This document shows, piece after piece, positions 1 through 8,394 of a DNA stretch of 36,040 nucleotides (within the stretch, counting starts at the first letter, position 1; every line of letters starts with the position of its first letter). Under the pieces are notes generated by a model, which had not been told where the DNA came from, ran no database searches, and saw only the letters and a program-made list of their open reading frames with translations. This stretch comes from an uncultured Granulosicoccaceae bacterium (lineage in GTDB: Bacteria; Pseudomonadota; Gammaproteobacteria; Granulosicoccales; Granulosicoccaceae). The DNA lies in contig CAKZUP010000107.1 in the NCBI GenBank assembly GCA_937922945.1, positions 1 through 36,040 on the forward strand, in the 5' to 3' direction. Made by a program: the position numbers and the translations under genes.

Positions 1-110
1 CGTGCTGGTTTACGCTTCGCGCTGGCCTTTCCAGCGGTCGACTTTTTTCCAACAGTTTTCCGTGATGTGACCTTCCGAGTCACTTTCTTTTTAACACTCT
101 TCGTTTTCAC
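1..110 (-). CDS. Lys/Ala-rich basic protein, N-terminal part only (cut by window edge)
   Basis: On the minus strand a GTG at 110-108 opens a frame that stays open to the window edge, giving 36 codons. The start is preceded by a good ribosome binding site, GAGGAA (complement of 117-122), six bases upstream. The visible peptide begins MKTKSVKKKVTRKVTSRK and holds 12 Lys and 3 Arg in 36 residues with no acidic residue, interspersed with Ala, Ser, Thr and Gly. This composition resembles histone-H1-like or other nucleic-acid-binding tails of bacterial proteins, but no domain is visible, so function cannot be assigned. The basic stretch could be an entire small protein or the N-terminal tail of a larger enzyme. 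Confidence 0.6.
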   Translation of the reverse strand, partial: MKTKSVKKKVTRKVTSRKTVGKKSTAGKASAKRKPA

Positions 111-321
111 GTATTGTTCCTCAAATTAATGACTAAAGTGCGTTGTCGCTCAGCAAATAGCGTACACATTCGTAAAAACTAGAGGAAAAAGTTTGAATTA
201 ACGCGCTTTTTTATAACTCAAGTGCTTTATTTTACGTATTTTAATCAAAATCAATCAATGTAGGCGTGTTGGAGTTGGAGCTTAGTTAATGTTTTTTGAA
301 GTCTACAAGCACCATTCCAAT

Positions 322-347
322 CTAACTGGCGGACAAGAATGTTGTTA
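322..347 (+). repeat. Left terminal inverted repeat of IS copy A
   Basis: It begins CTAACTGGCGGAC and ends TGTTGTTA. Aligned with the reverse complement of 1313-1338 it matches at 21 of 26 positions, including an unbroken TGTTGTTA at the inner end. Confidence 0.8.
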
Positions 348-383
348 AGTGCAATGGAACATTTACGCTTTCGAATACCATTA

Positions 384-1259
384 TCAAGACTGGTTTTTGG
401 CCGGGTTGGTTACTAATTTAGTGTTGTGATGGTGCATATATATCGTCAGTATGTCAGCCAACACTTTCGGTTTTTTCGTGGTGCACCAGTTGCGCCGACT
501 TAGTCTTTTTATGTTGTCTCTTAGCATGGCCAGCGTGTGGTCTATCGTGAATAAGGGATCAAATTGTGTGCGTTTCAATTCGCCCTGACCGGTGAGTGAG
601 CCTTGAACAGATGGGTATTGCTTGTGAGAAGATTTAGGTAACGCCTTCTCTATTTCGCTTTTGTAGCGAGCATGCTCATCGGACTCAATAAACACATTGG
701 GCTGAAGTGAGGGAGTCAGCTTTTTCAATAACCGCTTCCGCATTGGGCCGCTGCGATCTGGTCGTTTTCCGTACTTTTCAGCTGCACGTTTGGCTATAAG
801 CCCTGATGCCGGTATTGGGGCTACACCGAAACCCAGGATGGTTCGATGCCCTACGGCCACCATAACCGCAACGGATAAAGGCTTCAGGCGACTGTGCTCA
901 AACGTAATCAGCTCATCCCACTGCACGTGCCCAAAAAGCGGTTGCTCTGCTAACCAGGCGGCAACTTTTAAACGAGCTTGTTCCGCCAGAAAGGTAATTT
1001 TTCGAGCGACTGTTTTGCGAGCACAGCCATGTTTTCGTGCGATATCGCGTTGACCGGTTCCGAACACGATATCGATCTCGACCAGACGATTCAAACGCCT
1101 GCGCTTGTGACGGTATGTGGGGGTATAAGTTGCACTGGAATAGCACTTACCGCACGCCTTGCAGCGGTAGCGCTGAATAGTTTGCGCATCATCTTTACGG
1201 TAAAAACGACCATGCCTGACAGAGCATCCTGCGCCGCAGCGGGGGCATAAAGGGTTCAT
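384..1259 (-). CDS. IS1-like transposase, copy A
   Basis: This 291-residue protein has an N-terminal zinc ribbon (CPRCG near residue 5 and CKACGKCY near residue 33), a basic helix-turn-helix region around residues 50-95, and a DDE-type core. Probable catalytic positions are the Asp of WDELITFEH and the Asp of SDEHARY. The C-terminal block TIDHTLAMLRDNIKRLSRR followed by NWCTTKK matches by eye the IS1 block in which an ER dipeptide supplies the third acidic residue; here that position is Asp. A nearby conserved Glu in GQGELK is an alternative. The frame looks intact and starts with ATG at 1259. It is related to the protein at 23239-24171, sharing KPLSV, a Gly-x-x-Ala hairpin region, YGKRPD, GQGELK and WCTTKKPK. 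It carries out transposition of its own element if active. Confidence 0.85.
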   Translation of the reverse strand: MNPLCPRCGAGCSVRHGRFYRKDDAQTIQRYRCKACGKCYSSATYTPTYRHKRRRLNRLVEIDIVFGTGQRDIARKHGCARKTVARKITFLAEQARLKVAAWLAEQPLFGHVQWDELITFEHSRLKPLSVAVMVAVGHRTILGFGVAPIPASGLIAKRAAEKYGKRPDRSGPMRKRLLKKLTPSLQPNVFIESDEHARYKSEIEKALPKSSHKQYPSVQGSLTGQGELKRTQFDPLFTIDHTLAMLRDNIKRLSRRNWCTTKKPKVLADILTIYMHHHNTKLVTNPAKNQS

Positions 1260-1312
1260 ATCCGTTGAACCTATCAGTGTGAAGTAGTTCTTAAACCATA
1301 TCAGAAAATTTC

Positions 1313-1338
1313 TAACAACACTTTAGTTCGCCATTTAG
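1313..1338 (-). repeat. Right terminal inverted repeat of IS copy A
   Basis: Read on the minus strand it starts CTAAATGGCGAAC and ends TGTTGTTA, mirroring 322-347 at 21 of 26 positions. It lies 54 bp upstream of the transposase start, so the transposase promoter must lie within or near it. Confidence 0.8.
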
Positions 1339-1472
1339 GAACGGGGAGAGGGGATAGTCCTCCCTATCAGATTATCAAGAAAATTAATACTACTTAAAGT
1401 TGTTAGTAAACGTTACAAATTGTTGAATTAGTGATAACGTAGATCTTAGCTTTTAGTATAGTTTTTGGTGTT

Positions 1473-1517
1473 GGATAGCCGGACGGCTTCATCGTTTTCA
1501 TAGACAATTTAAGAGGA
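1473..1517 (+). promoter_or_regulatory. csrA leader with GGA motifs, one in a hairpin loop and one on the ribosome binding site
   Basis: The csrA leader carries GGA at 1473-1475, 1481-1483 and 1515-1517, and the coding start has another at 1545-1547. The second lies in the GGAC loop of a perfect 4-bp stem, AGCC (1477-1480) with GGCT (1485-1488). The third overlaps the Shine-Dalgarno sequence AAGAGGA (1511-1517). CsrA dimers bind GGA in hairpin loops and block ribosome access, so this layout is what autoregulation of csrA would need. The protein-binding claim is inference from known CsrA biology. Confidence 0.5.
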
Positions 1518-1525
1518 CTACTCAG

Positions 1526-1738
1526 GTGCTAATTCTGAGCAGAAGGACAGACGAATCAATAGTCATTGGTGATGAAGTCACCATAACCATATTGAGCGTG
1601 AAAGGAAAACAAGTCAGGATAGGGATCACTGCGCCGCCCGATGTCGCAGTGCATCGTGAGGAAATTTATCAGCGAATTCAATCTGGTGAGCCCATTGCCG
1701 ACCCTGCTAAACCGGAATCTGACGACACTAACGAATAG
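1526..1738 (+). CDS. csrA: Carbon storage regulator CsrA
   Basis: This 70-residue protein is a full-length CsrA/RsmA, the small dimeric RNA-binding regulator that controls translation and stability of target mRNAs for biofilm, motility and central carbon flow. The conserved RNA-binding residues are present: Leu4, Arg6 and Arg7 in the first strand (LILSRR) and Arg44-Glu45 in [12 protein letters not shown]. It starts with GTG, preceded by AAGAGGA at 1511-1517 with eight bases between. The last 15 or so residues are acidic and variable, as usual. The upstream neighbour is an insertion element rather than the alaS or lysC genes often found next to csrA in gammaproteobacteria. A strong terminator follows directly, so it is monocistronic. 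Confidence 0.97.
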   Translation: MLILSRRTDESIVIGDEVTITILSVKGKQVRIGITAPPDVAVHREEIYQRIQSGEPIADPAKPESDDTNE

Positions 1739-1762
1739 TTGGTGTTCTGGAATAAGTTGCGA

Positions 1763-1800
1763 ACGAAAAGAGCCCACATGTGCGGGCTCTTTTCGTTTTT
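1763..1800 (+). terminator. Rho-independent terminator of csrA
   Basis: A 13-bp perfect stem is formed by 1763-1775 (ACGAAAAGAGCCC) and 1784-1796, with an 8-base loop, followed by a short T run to 1800. It starts 25 bases after the csrA stop codon. Confidence 0.93.
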
Positions 1801-1937
1801 GTAGTGACTAAACCTGCGCACTCAATTAGCGCATTAATTCTATGCACCAACTTAGTGCAAGAGTTGAGCGCAAACGTTGAGTGCAAACGTTGTCAAGCCA
1901 TTCACTCCTCGCCTATATTCTGGCCGGCACTAGTGAT

Positions 1938-4862
1938 TCATAATTGATTGAGCTCTAGCCCTAGCGCTTTGACTTCTCCCTCTTCCGACCTGGCAGAGTT
2001 GGTAATAACTGCAGCGCTGGCTTTGGACTTATCGAAGTATGTTTCGCCAACTCGTTTTAGGTCGTTTAGAGATACGCTGAGTATCTTTTGTCTGGCGGCT
2101 TGCCGTAATTCGGGTGTGCGGCCAAACAACTCGCCTTGGTAAGCGTTGCGCGCTTCTCCAACAGGTGAGGCGGGTTTATCGATGCTACTGACAACGTTCA
2201 GGATGGCTTCCTCCAACGCTTGTTCATCGTGCTTTTCATTAAGCAGCCACTCGATTGAACCATCGAAATCATTCAGTGTTTCAACCAGTCGGGGATCGCG
2301 ATAGGAATAGAAGTTGAACGACGCAGCATCCTGATTATAGGAAGCGCCGCCACCGTAGGCGCCGCCGGTTTCGCGAATGCTCCGATGCAAATAACCATTG
2401 CGTAAAAATGAACCCAGTACATTCAACGCGGCAGAATCTTCGTGAGCTGATGGCACGACAGGATAGGACGTTGCGCAGAAATTCACTTCGGTGCTTGTGG
2501 TCCATAGTTGTTTGACTTGTTCCCGGACACGTGCAGGTTTTGCAAGCGCTATAGAGTCGTCGGATGTCTTGGTAAAAATCGATGCGAACTGTGCTGTGGT
2601 ATCTTCAAGGTTGTCTTGTTCGGCTACCAGCATGAATCGTCGGGGAGCGACTTTTATTTTTTCAGCAATCTGCCCAAGTTTGTCGCACATTTGCGCTAAC
2701 GATGCGTCGTCTGCGGCCAATTCATCCAGCTTTTTAAGCGATTGAATGCCAGCCAGACCACTGAGCCTGTGTGATAGTTGCGAAATTGGGCTCATACCGC
2801 TGGATGCCGCTGACATCGCCAAAACATGCCCGCGACCAGTAACGCTCTGTTCAGCCGAAGTGCGTGTCTGTGCAAGCAATTCGCGTATGCGAGCATGCTC
2901 ATCGAAGCGTAAGTGGTATAGCGTATCGTTGAGTATGTCGCTCAGAGCGCCGGCATTTCTCAGTAAGGCCTTACCACGAAGAATCAGGAAGCTATCGACT
3001 TTCTGTTCATCATCTCTGTGGCTTCGTCGGCTCACTTGTGCCGATATCCCACCAGTGACAGATGCATGCAATGCCTGAGTTTCCAGATAGTCGCGACCGC
3101 CAGAGCCGAGCTCCGAGGCAAAGCTTGTGTAGATAGGCAGTAGTTGCAGCAGCTCATCTTCGAGTTCGGGCAGGTCGATGACAATGTGTGGATACACCAA
3201 TCCATTGGTGCCTTGCGCATAATGCATCGCTGGCGCGCTTTCAATCGTGGCTTGTGTGCCGCTGCAGATGTGTAATGTGGGTGGTACATCGGCCAACGTT
3301 ACTTTGGGCAGTATGTCTGGATCGTCTTCGGTGCTTTGACGCTCGGCCAGTGCTTTGGCTTTGTCGACAATGCGCTGCTTTTCCTCGTCACTGAGGCTGG
3401 CCTTCATGTCGGCCAGACGTTGCTTCTCAGCCTGCAGTCTCAACTCGCTGACTTTGTTGTCGGGACGTAAAGTTAATCGAACACGATGCGTGTTGTTCAG
3501 CAATAGCCGCTTAACCAGATCAGGAATAAACTCGGGGTTTTCAGTGGCTTGACGAAGTCGCTCCAATGCCGGGTCCAGATCGAGTGCGGCGATGGCGTCG
3601 GCGCGTTGCATTGCCGGGGAGAGGCCATTGAGTAGTAGTGTGAGGCCAAACGGCATGCCGTCACCGCGTATTTCTCGTTGACTCAGTTCCAGCTGATGTA
3701 ATACGGCGTCAACCTGTTCTTTTGGAACTCCTTTTTCAGCAACCTCGCGTAATACGCTGAGAATGAGCTCTTCGATATCATCTGCTTTATCGGGTTCGGT
3801 TCCATCGATACCACACACAAATATCATTTCAAGCGAGCCGTCATCTACGCCACACAGTTGAGACGGTGCATTACCCAGCTCGGTTTTTTCCAATGCTTGC
3901 ATTAATGGCGAGGCACTATTGTCCAGCAGCACGCTTGAGAGTAAATGGGTTTGCAGTCGATCATCGAGGTTGCTGCTTGGGCCTAACAGCCAGCTCATTG
4001 TCACGTGTGTCCGATTGCTCGCATCGGCTTCTTCGTTGGCGTAGGCTTCTTCGATACGCACGGGTGAATGAATTCGATGTGCTTTATCAACCTTGATGAC
4101 TCTATCCAAACGATCGAATCGAGCCAGTACCTGATCTTCGAATCGAGCTTGCAGCTCGGCTGCGGGTATATCGCCGTAGGTCATGAACACCGCATTGCTT
4201 GGGTGGTAGTGGGTCTTGTAAAAGTTCACCAACTCGCTGTAGCTTAAGTCTGGTATGGCTTCCGGGTCGCCGCCGCTGTTGTAGTGGTACGTGTTGTTCG
4301 GGTGCAGGTAGCGGCTGATCTGTTGATACAAAATGCTGGTGGGTGAGCTCATCGCACCTTTCATTTCATTAAACACAACGCCTTTAAAAACCAGGTCGGT
4401 GTCCGGGTTGTCCGGTGTATCGAATTCCACGCGATGACCTTCTTGCATAAAGTCCAGTTCGTGGATGCGCGAGAAGAAGACGGCATCGAGATAGACATCG
4501 AGCAAATTGAAATAATCTTTGCGGTTTTGACTTGCAAACGGGTAGGCGGTCCAGTCACTGGCTGTGAACGCATTCATAAAGGTATTCAGTGATCGTCTGA
4601 TCATCATGAAGAACGGGTCGCGAACAGGGTATTTCTCACTGCCACAAAGCACCGTGTGCTCGAGAATATGGGCCACACCAGAGGAATCGGTTGGGATGGT
4701 ACGCAGCCCCACTAGAAACACGTTTTCCGGATTATCTGCCGCAAGGTGGATGTGCTGAGCCCCGGTTTGTGTGTGACGGTATTCACGTACTTCGATATTC
4801 AGCGATTCAATTTGCGCTGTTCGCAAGTGTTCAAAAGCCGGGTGTGGCGACATTATGTTCAT
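1938..4862 (-). CDS. Presequence-protease-like M16C zinc metalloprotease
   Basis: The 974-residue length and layout match the M16C family (PreP/Cym1, bacterial relatives), large clam-shell peptidases that degrade short unfolded peptides inside a closed chamber. The inverted zinc motif HILEH is at residues 65-69 (His65, catalytic Glu68, His69). The third ligand is Glu166 in GVVFNEMKG, 101 residues after His65, the same spacing I recall for human PreP. Downstream are the M16C-associated helical domain and the second M16 half, including an RETGGAYGGGA segment near residue 840 that binds substrate in the family. No signal peptide is visible, so it is probably cytoplasmic. It starts at ATG 4862 with GGAG 11 bases upstream; a second ATG lies at codon 4. 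It is transcribed away from the ankyrin gene, with about 190 bp between. Confidence 0.93.
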   Translation of the reverse strand: MNIMSPHPAFEHLRTAQIESLNIEVREYRHTQTGAQHIHLAADNPENVFLVGLRTIPTDSSGVAHILEHTVLCGSEKYPVRDPFFMMIRRSLNTFMNAFTASDWTAYPFASQNRKDYFNLLDVYLDAVFFSRIHELDFMQEGHRVEFDTPDNPDTDLVFKGVVFNEMKGAMSSPTSILYQQISRYLHPNNTYHYNSGGDPEAIPDLSYSELVNFYKTHYHPSNAVFMTYGDIPAAELQARFEDQVLARFDRLDRVIKVDKAHRIHSPVRIEEAYANEEADASNRTHVTMSWLLGPSSNLDDRLQTHLLSSVLLDNSASPLMQALEKTELGNAPSQLCGVDDGSLEMIFVCGIDGTEPDKADDIEELILSVLREVAEKGVPKEQVDAVLHQLELSQREIRGDGMPFGLTLLLNGLSPAMQRADAIAALDLDPALERLRQATENPEFIPDLVKRLLLNNTHRVRLTLRPDNKVSELRLQAEKQRLADMKASLSDEEKQRIVDKAKALAERQSTEDDPDILPKVTLADVPPTLHICSGTQATIESAPAMHYAQGTNGLVYPHIVIDLPELEDELLQLLPIYTSFASELGSGGRDYLETQALHASVTGGISAQVSRRSHRDDEQKVDSFLILRGKALLRNAGALSDILNDTLYHLRFDEHARIRELLAQTRTSAEQSVTGRGHVLAMSAASSGMSPISQLSHRLSGLAGIQSLKKLDELAADDASLAQMCDKLGQIAEKIKVAPRRFMLVAEQDNLEDTTAQFASIFTKTSDDSIALAKPARVREQVKQLWTTSTEVNFCATSYPVVPSAHEDSAALNVLGSFLRNGYLHRSIRETGGAYGGGASYNQDAASFNFYSYRDPRLVETLNDFDGSIEWLLNEKHDEQALEEAILNVVSSIDKPASPVGEARNAYQGELFGRTPELRQAARQKILSVSLNDLKRVGETYFDKSKASAAVITNSARSEEGEVKALGLELNQL

Positions 4863-5052
4863 GTTCAGTAGGGCTCCGTCTTTCCGCTTTCTTGATTAAT
4901 TAGCTAAGTATATGCCTGTGCGATGTTTTTGTTGGCTCATTTTGCCAAGTTGGCACATTAAGCCGGCACGGCACAGGCCGATAGACCGAATAGGGATTGT
5001 GGGGTTCAATCGTGGCTTTTACGAGCGAAAGACCAGACTGTATCGGAGCGTT

Positions 5053-6819
5053 GTGAAATTTCTAATAATTCTGATCGCTATGGTGGGTATGGGCGCAGGA
5101 GCGCTGCATCACTATCAAAAGCGTAATCTGCTGATTCAGGCTGCTTTGTTGTCGGAAGGCTTCGCCCTGAGCGAGTCGGTGAAGCTACGTGTTGCCGATC
5201 ACTACATTCAGCACAATGTCATGCCGCATGACAATGAGGACGCAGAAGTTCCCCCCGCCAAAAGTATTTACGGTACCAGCGTCAAGCGCGTATCCGTGAA
5301 CCGAAGCGGCATTGTGATGGTTGATTTCGACAAGGAAATCGGCCGTCAGAGCATGGTATTCACACCCTCGGTGAGCCCGGTTTCCGGCGTGCTTGAATGG
5401 CGCTGCAGTAGCGATTCCATTGATCCCAAAGTGCTCGAGCTGCTAAAACCCACCTGCCATCAAATGACCGCGACCAATGAAGGCAAGCTGATCAACGCCA
5501 TCGCCAACGCCAACATTGAGACGACTCGGCAGTTGCTGCTAGCTGGCGCCAATCCGAATGCAGTGGTGAACGGCAATACGCCGCTCATGCTGGCATCCAA
5601 GAATGGTCATTTGGATATAGTGAAATTGCTGCTTCAATACAAAGCCAGTGTCGACAACAATGCGGTGAACTCAGAGCGACGTACGCCATTGATGGTCGCC
5701 ATCAATAGTAACAACGCTGATGTTGTCAGTTACCTATTGGCGAAAGGTGCGTCTGTGACCCGCCGTGACTACAAAGGGCTAACCGCTCAAGACCATGCCG
5801 TTAACACAGATCGCAGATTGGGAGGCGAGCGCTACGAGCTTATGGTGTTGGCAAGGCTTAATCCTAACTTTGCCGGTGCGCCGAAACGCACCACAAAGGC
5901 GGTTAGAAGTAGTGTCGAGCAGGCTGCGCATATGGCGGCGCTCTATTCGCAATTGACACAAGCGGCATCCGATTGCCATGTGCAGCGCTTGGCGACCTTG
6001 CTGAAAGAGGAGGGCGAGTTCAGTGCTCCTGAAATGGTCGATGGGGAACCGTTGTTCTCCCATATAACCAAGCCTGCTTGTAGCGACAAACTGCAGGTAT
6101 TCATCAAGACAAAAAATACGTTTAAACACGCTTTGGATGCACGTTTTAGCGCTGCGAATCGCTCATGTGATTTGAAAATGGTTGATTCACTGTTGCGTTC
6201 CAATCCTGAACTGAATATAACCGAACGCGATAACCGGCACTCATATTTAGACCGGGCGATTATAGCCGGGTGTGCCAACCTGGCCGCCTACTATATTCGT
6301 GAACACGGCGCTGATAAGCATATCGACGGAGAACAATTACTCAATGCCATTCGCAAAGCCCCGAAAGACAAATTGGTGAAATTGGTCGGTACTTTGATTG
6401 CCGCAGATGTGGACGTTAATTACTCGGGTGAACGTGGCGACACCCCACTGGCGGCTGCCATATCGCTGGAACAACCTGTGGTTGCGAAATTTCTGGTGGA
6501 CGCAGGTGCCGATGTTAATGCGCCCACAGCCAATGATTCATTTCCACTTATTGAAGCATCCAAGAAAGGCTACAATCATCTGGTCACGCAGTTGATACGC
6601 CAAGGTGCTGATATTAATCAACAGGACAGCATGGGCAGAACCGCATTAATCGCAGCCGTTGCAAAAGGGCGCAGGCGCTTGGTCGATACGTTGCTTCGAT
6701 TTGGTGCCAATGCCATGCATAGAGATGGAGACGGTATTAGCGCTATAACGCTGGCTGAAAGTCGCAACTTCAAACAGATTTACTCGCAACTTACCGCGAG
6801 CGCTTCAAACGACAACTAA
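5053..6819 (+). CDS. Membrane-anchored pilin-like domain fused to ankyrin repeats
   Basis: The frame is open from an ATG at 4912, but the first 47 codons look non-coding. A GTG at 5053 with GGAG four bases upstream starts directly before a hydrophobic anchor (VKFLIILIAMVGMGAGAL), giving about 588 residues. The region after the anchor resembles a type IV pilin headpiece: an amphipathic helix (FALSESVKLRVADHYIQ), a beta segment with GIVMVDFDKEIG, a VLEWRC segment and a final Cys in LKPTCH, typical of the pilin disulfide loop. There is no Gly-Phe-Thr-x-x-Glu prepilin peptidase site, so it is not a classical pilin. Then come two blocks of ankyrin repeats (for example NGNTPLMLASKNGHLDIVKLLL, split here as repeat 1, and GDTPLAAAISLEQPVVAKFLVDAGADV near the end), separated by a region of degenerate repeats. 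Ankyrin repeats bind proteins; the partner is unknown. It converges on the next gene with a 7-bp gap. Confidence 0.8.
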   Translation: MKFLIILIAMVGMGAGALHHYQKRNLLIQAALLSEGFALSESVKLRVADHYIQHNVMPHDNEDAEVPPAKSIYGTSVKRVSVNRSGIVMVDFDKEIGRQSMVFTPSVSPVSGVLEWRCSSDSIDPKVLELLKPTCHQMTATNEGKLINAIANANIETTRQLLLAGANPNAVVNGNTPLMLASKNGHLDIVKLLLQYKASVDNNAVNSERRTPLMVAINSNNADVVSYLLAKGASVTRRDYKGLTAQDHAVNTDRRLGGERYELMVLARLNPNFAGAPKRTTKAVRSSVEQAAHMAALYSQLTQAASDCHVQRLATLLKEEGEFSAPEMVDGEPLFSHITKPACSDKLQVFIKTKNTFKHALDARFSAANRSCDLKMVDSLLRSNPELNITERDNRHSYLDRAIIAGCANLAAYYIREHGADKHIDGEQLLNAIRKAPKDKLVKLVGTLIAADVDVNYSGERGDTPLAAAISLEQPVVAKFLVDAGADVNAPTANDSFPLIEASKKGYNHLVTQLIRQGADINQQDSMGRTALIAAVAKGRRRLVDTLLRFGANAMHRDGDGISAITLAESRNFKQIYSQLTASASNDN

Positions 6820-6826
6820 TCAAAGC

Positions 6827-8392
6827 TTAGTCTTCCAAAATGACTGTTCCCATCACAGATGGGTTCATGTACGTGGTGTCTGTATCCGTGTTGTTTTGTC
6901 TGGACGGATGGTGCCATCCCCATTTGCTATCGCGGCCATCGCCGTTGTCGTCATCATCGAGTTGTAGTTCAAGGCCAAACGCCTGCGCTGTTTGAATGCC
7001 TGCTTCGGCTAATGGAATCGCAAGTTCGTAGACGTCTTGTTCCCACTTCGCAATCCGAATGCCGTCAGGACCCTTGCCAGGGCCTGTGTGAAACTCGATA
7101 GCCAAGTCAACTTCACTCGAGTTGGGTCCAGCCAGGATGCGTCCTTCTGAATCGGTGTTGGCCTTGTTGGTGTTGAATTCGAGCAGTGGAATCATGTAGT
7201 GAAAATCGTCTGCATCACCCCACACGTCGAGTTTGCTGTTATCAGCATCAATGAACAGTTCGAGCGCATCGTCTTCATACACCGCCAGTGAATCGCCGTG
7301 ACGCGCACCGGTATCATCAGAAAGAACCAGCAGGTACAAATAAATGCCGTCGTGCATGGCAGCCCATCGTCGCAAAGGCGCGCCATCTTCAGCATCGGCA
7401 TTGATATCTATCATGAGCCGATCGATTAGAAGTGGTTCGTTGTTTGTGTCGAATTGGACCGCAGCTGCCCATTCTCCGCTTAATCGGTTTGCTGAATCCA
7501 GTTCAACGCCATCGCCATCTATTTCAGGTGCTTCACTGTGCTCGATTCGTGGAATGATGACCGTTGCGACGGTTGTTTCACGATCTAAGCCTGGTTCATC
7601 TGTCGAGCCGGCATCGTCTTCATTGTCGTCAACCGTGTTGTCAGCGTTATCGTTATTAGTCGTTGTGTCATCGTCTGGGTTGCTTTGCACATCCGTTGGG
7701 TCGTTTGTTGAATTGTCGTTGGTCAATGCATCGTTATTTGAATCGTTATTTGTATCGGCTTCCTGTTCACCGGCAGCATTGTCATCCTGAGTTGTGTTTA
7801 CGTTGTCATCGGTATTGGCGTTGTCCGCATCGTCGTCGGCATCATCATCAGTAGTGTCATTGGCGATGAACGGATTGGTGTTGTTGCGCCTTTCTTGAAT
7901 ATTGGTAATGCTGTCGTTATCAAAGTCGGCGGAGTAGTCGTAGTCACCAGAGCCTAAATTGATTTCTCTGCCATCAGCACCTACCTCCACATTTTCTTCG
8001 TCCCACTGAGCGAGTACCAGATTGCCATTTGGCATTGCTTCAATCCAGACAACACTGACGCTATACGTGCTATCGGGTTTGACAAATATTGTGCCCGACC
8101 AAGCGTTATCTCCGGTAGGTTGCATTGTCACGTTGGAACCGTTGGACAGCGTAACCTTTGGAAGCAGATTCGACGGATCAATTGCGCGGACTTGTAGAAT
8201 GCCTTCAGGCGCACTAAAGGCAATATTCGACTCAGTTTGAGTGTCGCTTTGGCATGCCGTTAATGTCGAGACACTCAGCAAACACAAAAGCGCATGTCGC
8301 ATCGAGTAGCACGGCACACAAATGCTTGGCATACCGAATAGGCGGAAAACGTGTCGCTTAAGAAAGTGAGTGAGTTGAATATTAAACCCCAT
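6827..8392 (-). CDS. Lipoprotein with TSP3-like Ca motif, Asp/Asn-rich linker and CBM9-like domain
   Basis: A lipobox LSVSTLTAC (Cys47 counted from the ATG at 8392) marks an envelope lipoprotein. The ATG at 8392 lies two bases after the upstream stop and has an AGGG eight bases upstream, while the in-frame ATG at 8302 would give a normal 17-residue lipoprotein signal; the start is therefore uncertain. After an Ig-like segment comes DFDNDSITNIQERRNNTNP, which resembles a thrombospondin type 3 calcium repeat. Residues about 178-272 are a low-complexity Asp/Asn/Thr linker. The C-terminal 235 residues look like a CBM9-type carbohydrate-binding fold (APEIDGDGVELD, then YEDDALELFIDADNS). It likely binds a glycan or calcium-dependent ligand at the cell surface; the ligand is unknown. 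It forms an operon with the gene at 8395-8997. Confidence 0.75.
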   Translation of the reverse strand: MGFNIQLTHFLKRHVFRLFGMPSICVPCYSMRHALLCLLSVSTLTACQSDTQTESNIAFSAPEGILQVRAIDPSNLLPKVTLSNGSNVTMQPTGDNAWSGTIFVKPDSTYSVSVVWIEAMPNGNLVLAQWDEENVEVGADGREINLGSGDYDYSADFDNDSITNIQERRNNTNPFIANDTTDDDADDDADNANTDDNVNTTQDDNAAGEQEADTNNDSNNDALTNDNSTNDPTDVQSNPDDDTTTNNDNADNTVDDNEDDAGSTDEPGLDRETTVATVIIPRIEHSEAPEIDGDGVELDSANRLSGEWAAAVQFDTNNEPLLIDRLMIDINADAEDGAPLRRWAAMHDGIYLYLLVLSDDTGARHGDSLAVYEDDALELFIDADNSKLDVWGDADDFHYMIPLLEFNTNKANTDSEGRILAGPNSSEVDLAIEFHTGPGKGPDGIRIAKWEQDVYELAIPLAEAGIQTAQAFGLELQLDDDDNGDGRDSKWGWHHPSRQNNTDTDTTYMNPSVMGTVILED

Positions 8393-8394
8393 TT

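Larger units (their letters stand above)
322..1338 (-). mobile_element. IS1-like insertion element, copy A (1017 bp)
   Basis: The element is defined by imperfect 26-bp terminal inverted repeats (322-347 and 1313-1338, 21 of 26 positions matching) that enclose a single transposase gene on the minus strand. The flanking 8-mers (314-321 and 1339-1346) do not match, so no target-site duplication is visible; the insertion is probably old, or the ends have drifted. It lies between the Lys-rich gene fragment and csrA. Its ends differ in sequence from those of the second element at 23210-24243, although the two transposases are related. Confidence 0.8.

Noticed and set aside
314..1346. Target-site duplication for IS copy A
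   Set aside because: The 8 bases flanking the two terminal repeats do not match in any register tried; the same is true for copy B (23202-23209 against 24244-24251).
4912..5052. Earlier ATG start of the pilin-ankyrin gene
   Set aside because: The 47 added residues are Cys/Trp/Arg-rich without pattern, lack a ribosome binding site and occupy the divergent promoter region; the GTG at 5053 has GGAG and leads straight into the membrane anchor.
7600..7860. Simple-sequence or CRISPR-like repeat
   Set aside because: The apparent repetitiveness is the codon pattern of the Asp/Asn/Thr-rich linker; there are no regular repeat-spacer units.
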